Part shown: positions 63,101 through 64,000 of the stretch, one piece after another
Layout: every line of letters begins with the position of its first letter
Position numbering within the stretch: the stretch's first letter is position 1
Translations under genes and position numbers: made by a program
Source of the DNA: Tomocerus qinae
Lineage: Eukaryota > Arthropoda > Collembola > Entomobryomorpha > Tomoceridae
Direction of reading: 5' to 3'
DNA length: 64,000 bases
NCBI GenBank assembly: GCA_020055645.1
Contig: CM034546.1
Coordinates: 71,362,001-71,426,000, forward strand
The notes under the pieces: generated by a model
What the model saw: the letters and a program-made list of their open reading frames with translations, nothing else
Database searches by the model: none
Told to the model about the DNA's origin: nothing

Positions 63101-63349
63101 TGTTCCTTACATTTAGATGGAAACTGTAGATTGACTACCAAGGAGTTACAGTTAAACAGCATTGCATTTGTCAAGAATCATAAAAATTTAGATATGGTGA
63201 GCGCCAACGAAATAATAGACTTGAAGGCTGTCAAAAAGTTGAAATTGAGTTGCATGGAGAACAGAAAGGATATTTGCATTGATTTGAGTGATAACTCTCT
63301 TTCTACCGAGGATTTCCACTTTTCCAATGTTATTGTTAAGCAAAAATAG
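60137..63349 (+). CDS. NB-ARC (NLR-like STAND) protein with TPR-like and LRR-like regions
   Basis: An uninterrupted 1070-codon frame. A short N-terminus of about 80 residues has no recognisable death, CARD, TIR or coiled-coil domain. NB-ARC: P-loop GAGGVGKT (85-92), Walker B-like CLWIYD (157-162), sensor-like SRN (190-192), GLPL-like LVNLPIAI (245-252). A winged-helix-like region follows, then helical TPR-like repeats (~410-560), then leucine-rich-like units to the end. Two related ~145-residue modules start near 611 and 919 (LRSIKFADETGQ against LRSVTFCDEKGQ, and CIDLS/SIDLS near each end). STAND proteins of this plan act as ATP-gated sensors that oligomerise; animal cases include APAF1-like and NLR-like proteins. 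Ligand and effector are unknown. Confidence 0.85.
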   Translation: MEPKQSTNCEKTQSEVFPKTEECAHPTVLPTKWWPSPLVKSDIFLRKTESGYLLTEELHEKLLQGLNRRVIICESFSDENNAVIGAGGVGKTVLAQWYANQYQDEFNHIIRIDCGSPSLVETFKRLSRYLKIANWNKLSNLEEFSEQCFESLKDCKCLWIYDNAESCKENEMIVNAIPKNQKNSYCLIISRNQNIFPTIGDYEKEIYFSINRFTTEEGMQFLKENLKQEIMYNENQLKAVSEQLVNLPIAIQLAASALNNRKIDVQTYIDQLVSEDVNIAESSLDNYEKVINQTVKISLDLILGETNGKTAQDILMMFGYIPPNDVEKRYFGTVLNSREEINKAVDLLTEYSLVSKIPKQSEKTSDLLSIPKLVQQVIRYRNKVNEKETLRKIFSCRRFLSYKPFPFFKYADKELQKEFPEIWVLHLKQLIREKNLKGSLELAENIHKEFNTNTSLYNYVVCLEMNGHLEESIKILEEIYNKEEIEDKFTHNFYMEEDLIEMGRVNDFVETGVIKMKINVAKSLIGGLLLVIYWKLSNLDEAKKLLESRNTFHTVYSKESLKIIFEILDFLPSNSNYSLQGNNHKGIRLEFGGEVKKMDFFDCFFDSSIHFPRELEDLNLRSIKFADETGQEIKNFDMSDLIPLKLKKMTLSSRCLLSLEKLISVDHVDISECSIVLDSGFQLTPQELRFFWVSFVRDGQQIKQASANEFLNFSRISQLELTCYTKMNISIDLSKEEVNIDTLELKHVEVLNWKEAKWTVGKLYLMEVPFLEKTDMKVAEMEVVWGGLDLSCLPDSIERLPLAWNTELSCSGEINLPKLKYLTLDKMDGSCLSHFENCKNLTHVVLRQMKQVNLSLMPESINSIRITNPENMIITGVRFTDSVIMEHCSVDNTTTIMDHLLPTIQLELNYCKVDSSMHLPLELKELTLRSVTFCDEKGQDLKFFNLHPWIPFEVTRLTVDSFISTRCVLSLKKLCSMEVQIDNLSLTRCSLHLDGNCRLTTKELQLNSIAFVKNHKNLDMVSANEIIDLKAVKKLKLSCMENRKDICIDLSDNSLSTEDFHFSNVIVKQK

Positions 63350-64000
63350 AAAAGTCACAAAATGAACTACCAATATAAGCAATTGACGTACCCCCATGCT
63401 AGATGGCATGAAGTAAAGTTGTTTTATTAATAAATAATTAATTGTCGTCAGTCGTCAGTGATAGTAATTGAATACTTTATTTGCATTAAAATCATCATAA
63501 AAGAACAACTTGGAACTACCTATTTACTTGTTTTACTACCTTGTACCTTGATCCTTTTAATTTCCCATATTGGAATTATCCCATCAGCTTAGATTTAGGC
63601 TTTCAGACCATTCGGAGTTGGTGTCTTCATTCCAGTTCGAATACTATCCCCTATAATAACAAGGTAATTATCTTGGAACGTTGGAACCATACCATAATTG
63701 GGTAACTAGCATCAAAAAAGTTTTGCATATTGCATACCTTTCCGATAAAATCTTCTAAATTCGAATTTGTTATAACTTATCCACAAAAACGAGTAGTCAT
63801 ATTAAACATAATTATTCTTGCTTTTAAATATATTAACTTAATGTCAACCTGTGAAAAGTCACATATTTATTAAAGAACGAAGCTCCCCCACCCCAGAGGA
63901 TAAAATATTTTTTTCAAAAATCCACAATGTTTGCGATATTTTTATGGCAATAATATTACTACCTGTGTGCCTTTCCTTAAACTTTCTGGATACCTTACCT
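63350..64000. other. 3' flank of the NB-ARC gene
   Basis: Probable 3' UTR with AATAAAT near 63430, then AT-rich sequence without a gene to the window edge. Confidence 0.5.

Overview
The window is nuclear DNA of an arthropod: AT-rich, with many short GT-AG introns, a ZAD-type C2H2 zinc-finger gene, a DUF4789-like secreted protein and insect-style chemoreceptor-like genes. The NB-ARC gene, F-box/LRR gene and small cysteine-rich peptides would suit a springtail (Collembola) or another non-holometabolous hexapod, but that placement is inference with low certainty. All exon joins below were made by eye from splice consensus, reading phase and family resemblance.

Layout. 1-13276 (+): the last ~1580 codons of the U5 snRNP helicase Brr2/SNRNP200, in 16 coding exons plus a 4-base exon remnant at the left edge. 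One of its introns (4500-11175) carries a complete Ty3/gypsy-type LTR retrotransposon (4568-11085) with two LTRs that read as identical. 15709-18534 (+): a 10-exon secreted carboxylesterase with all catalytic residues. 20618-23351 (-): a six-exon ZAD + seven-finger C2H2 protein. 27707-45217: a possible chemosensory block. Two paralogous multi-pass receptor-like genes in opposite orientation (27707-29303 + and 43801-45217 -) bracket a DUF4789-like secreted protein, a truncated receptor-like pseudogene, and four tandem NPC2-like (ML-domain) genes with exactly the same exon lengths (94/126/173/129). 47476-54514: three small secreted cysteine-rich peptide genes, two of them knottin-like, with an F-box/LRR gene among them. 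55209-58644 (-): a FASTK-family mitochondrial RNA protein ending in a RAP domain. 60137-63349 (+): a single-exon NB-ARC (NLR-like STAND) protein with TPR-like and LRR-like regions and an internally duplicated C-terminal module.

The spacers and introns hold many small non-autonomous DNA transposons. For six I can read terminal inverted repeats plus a perfect 8-bp target duplication, which is the hAT signature. Insertions inside the NPC2-like array allow the duplications to be ordered. The most unusual items are the retrotransposon with a second Gag-like ORF downstream of pol, the NPC2-like array with its receptor-like flanks, the NB-ARC gene with its repeated module, and departures from the Brr2 family in its second helicase cassette.
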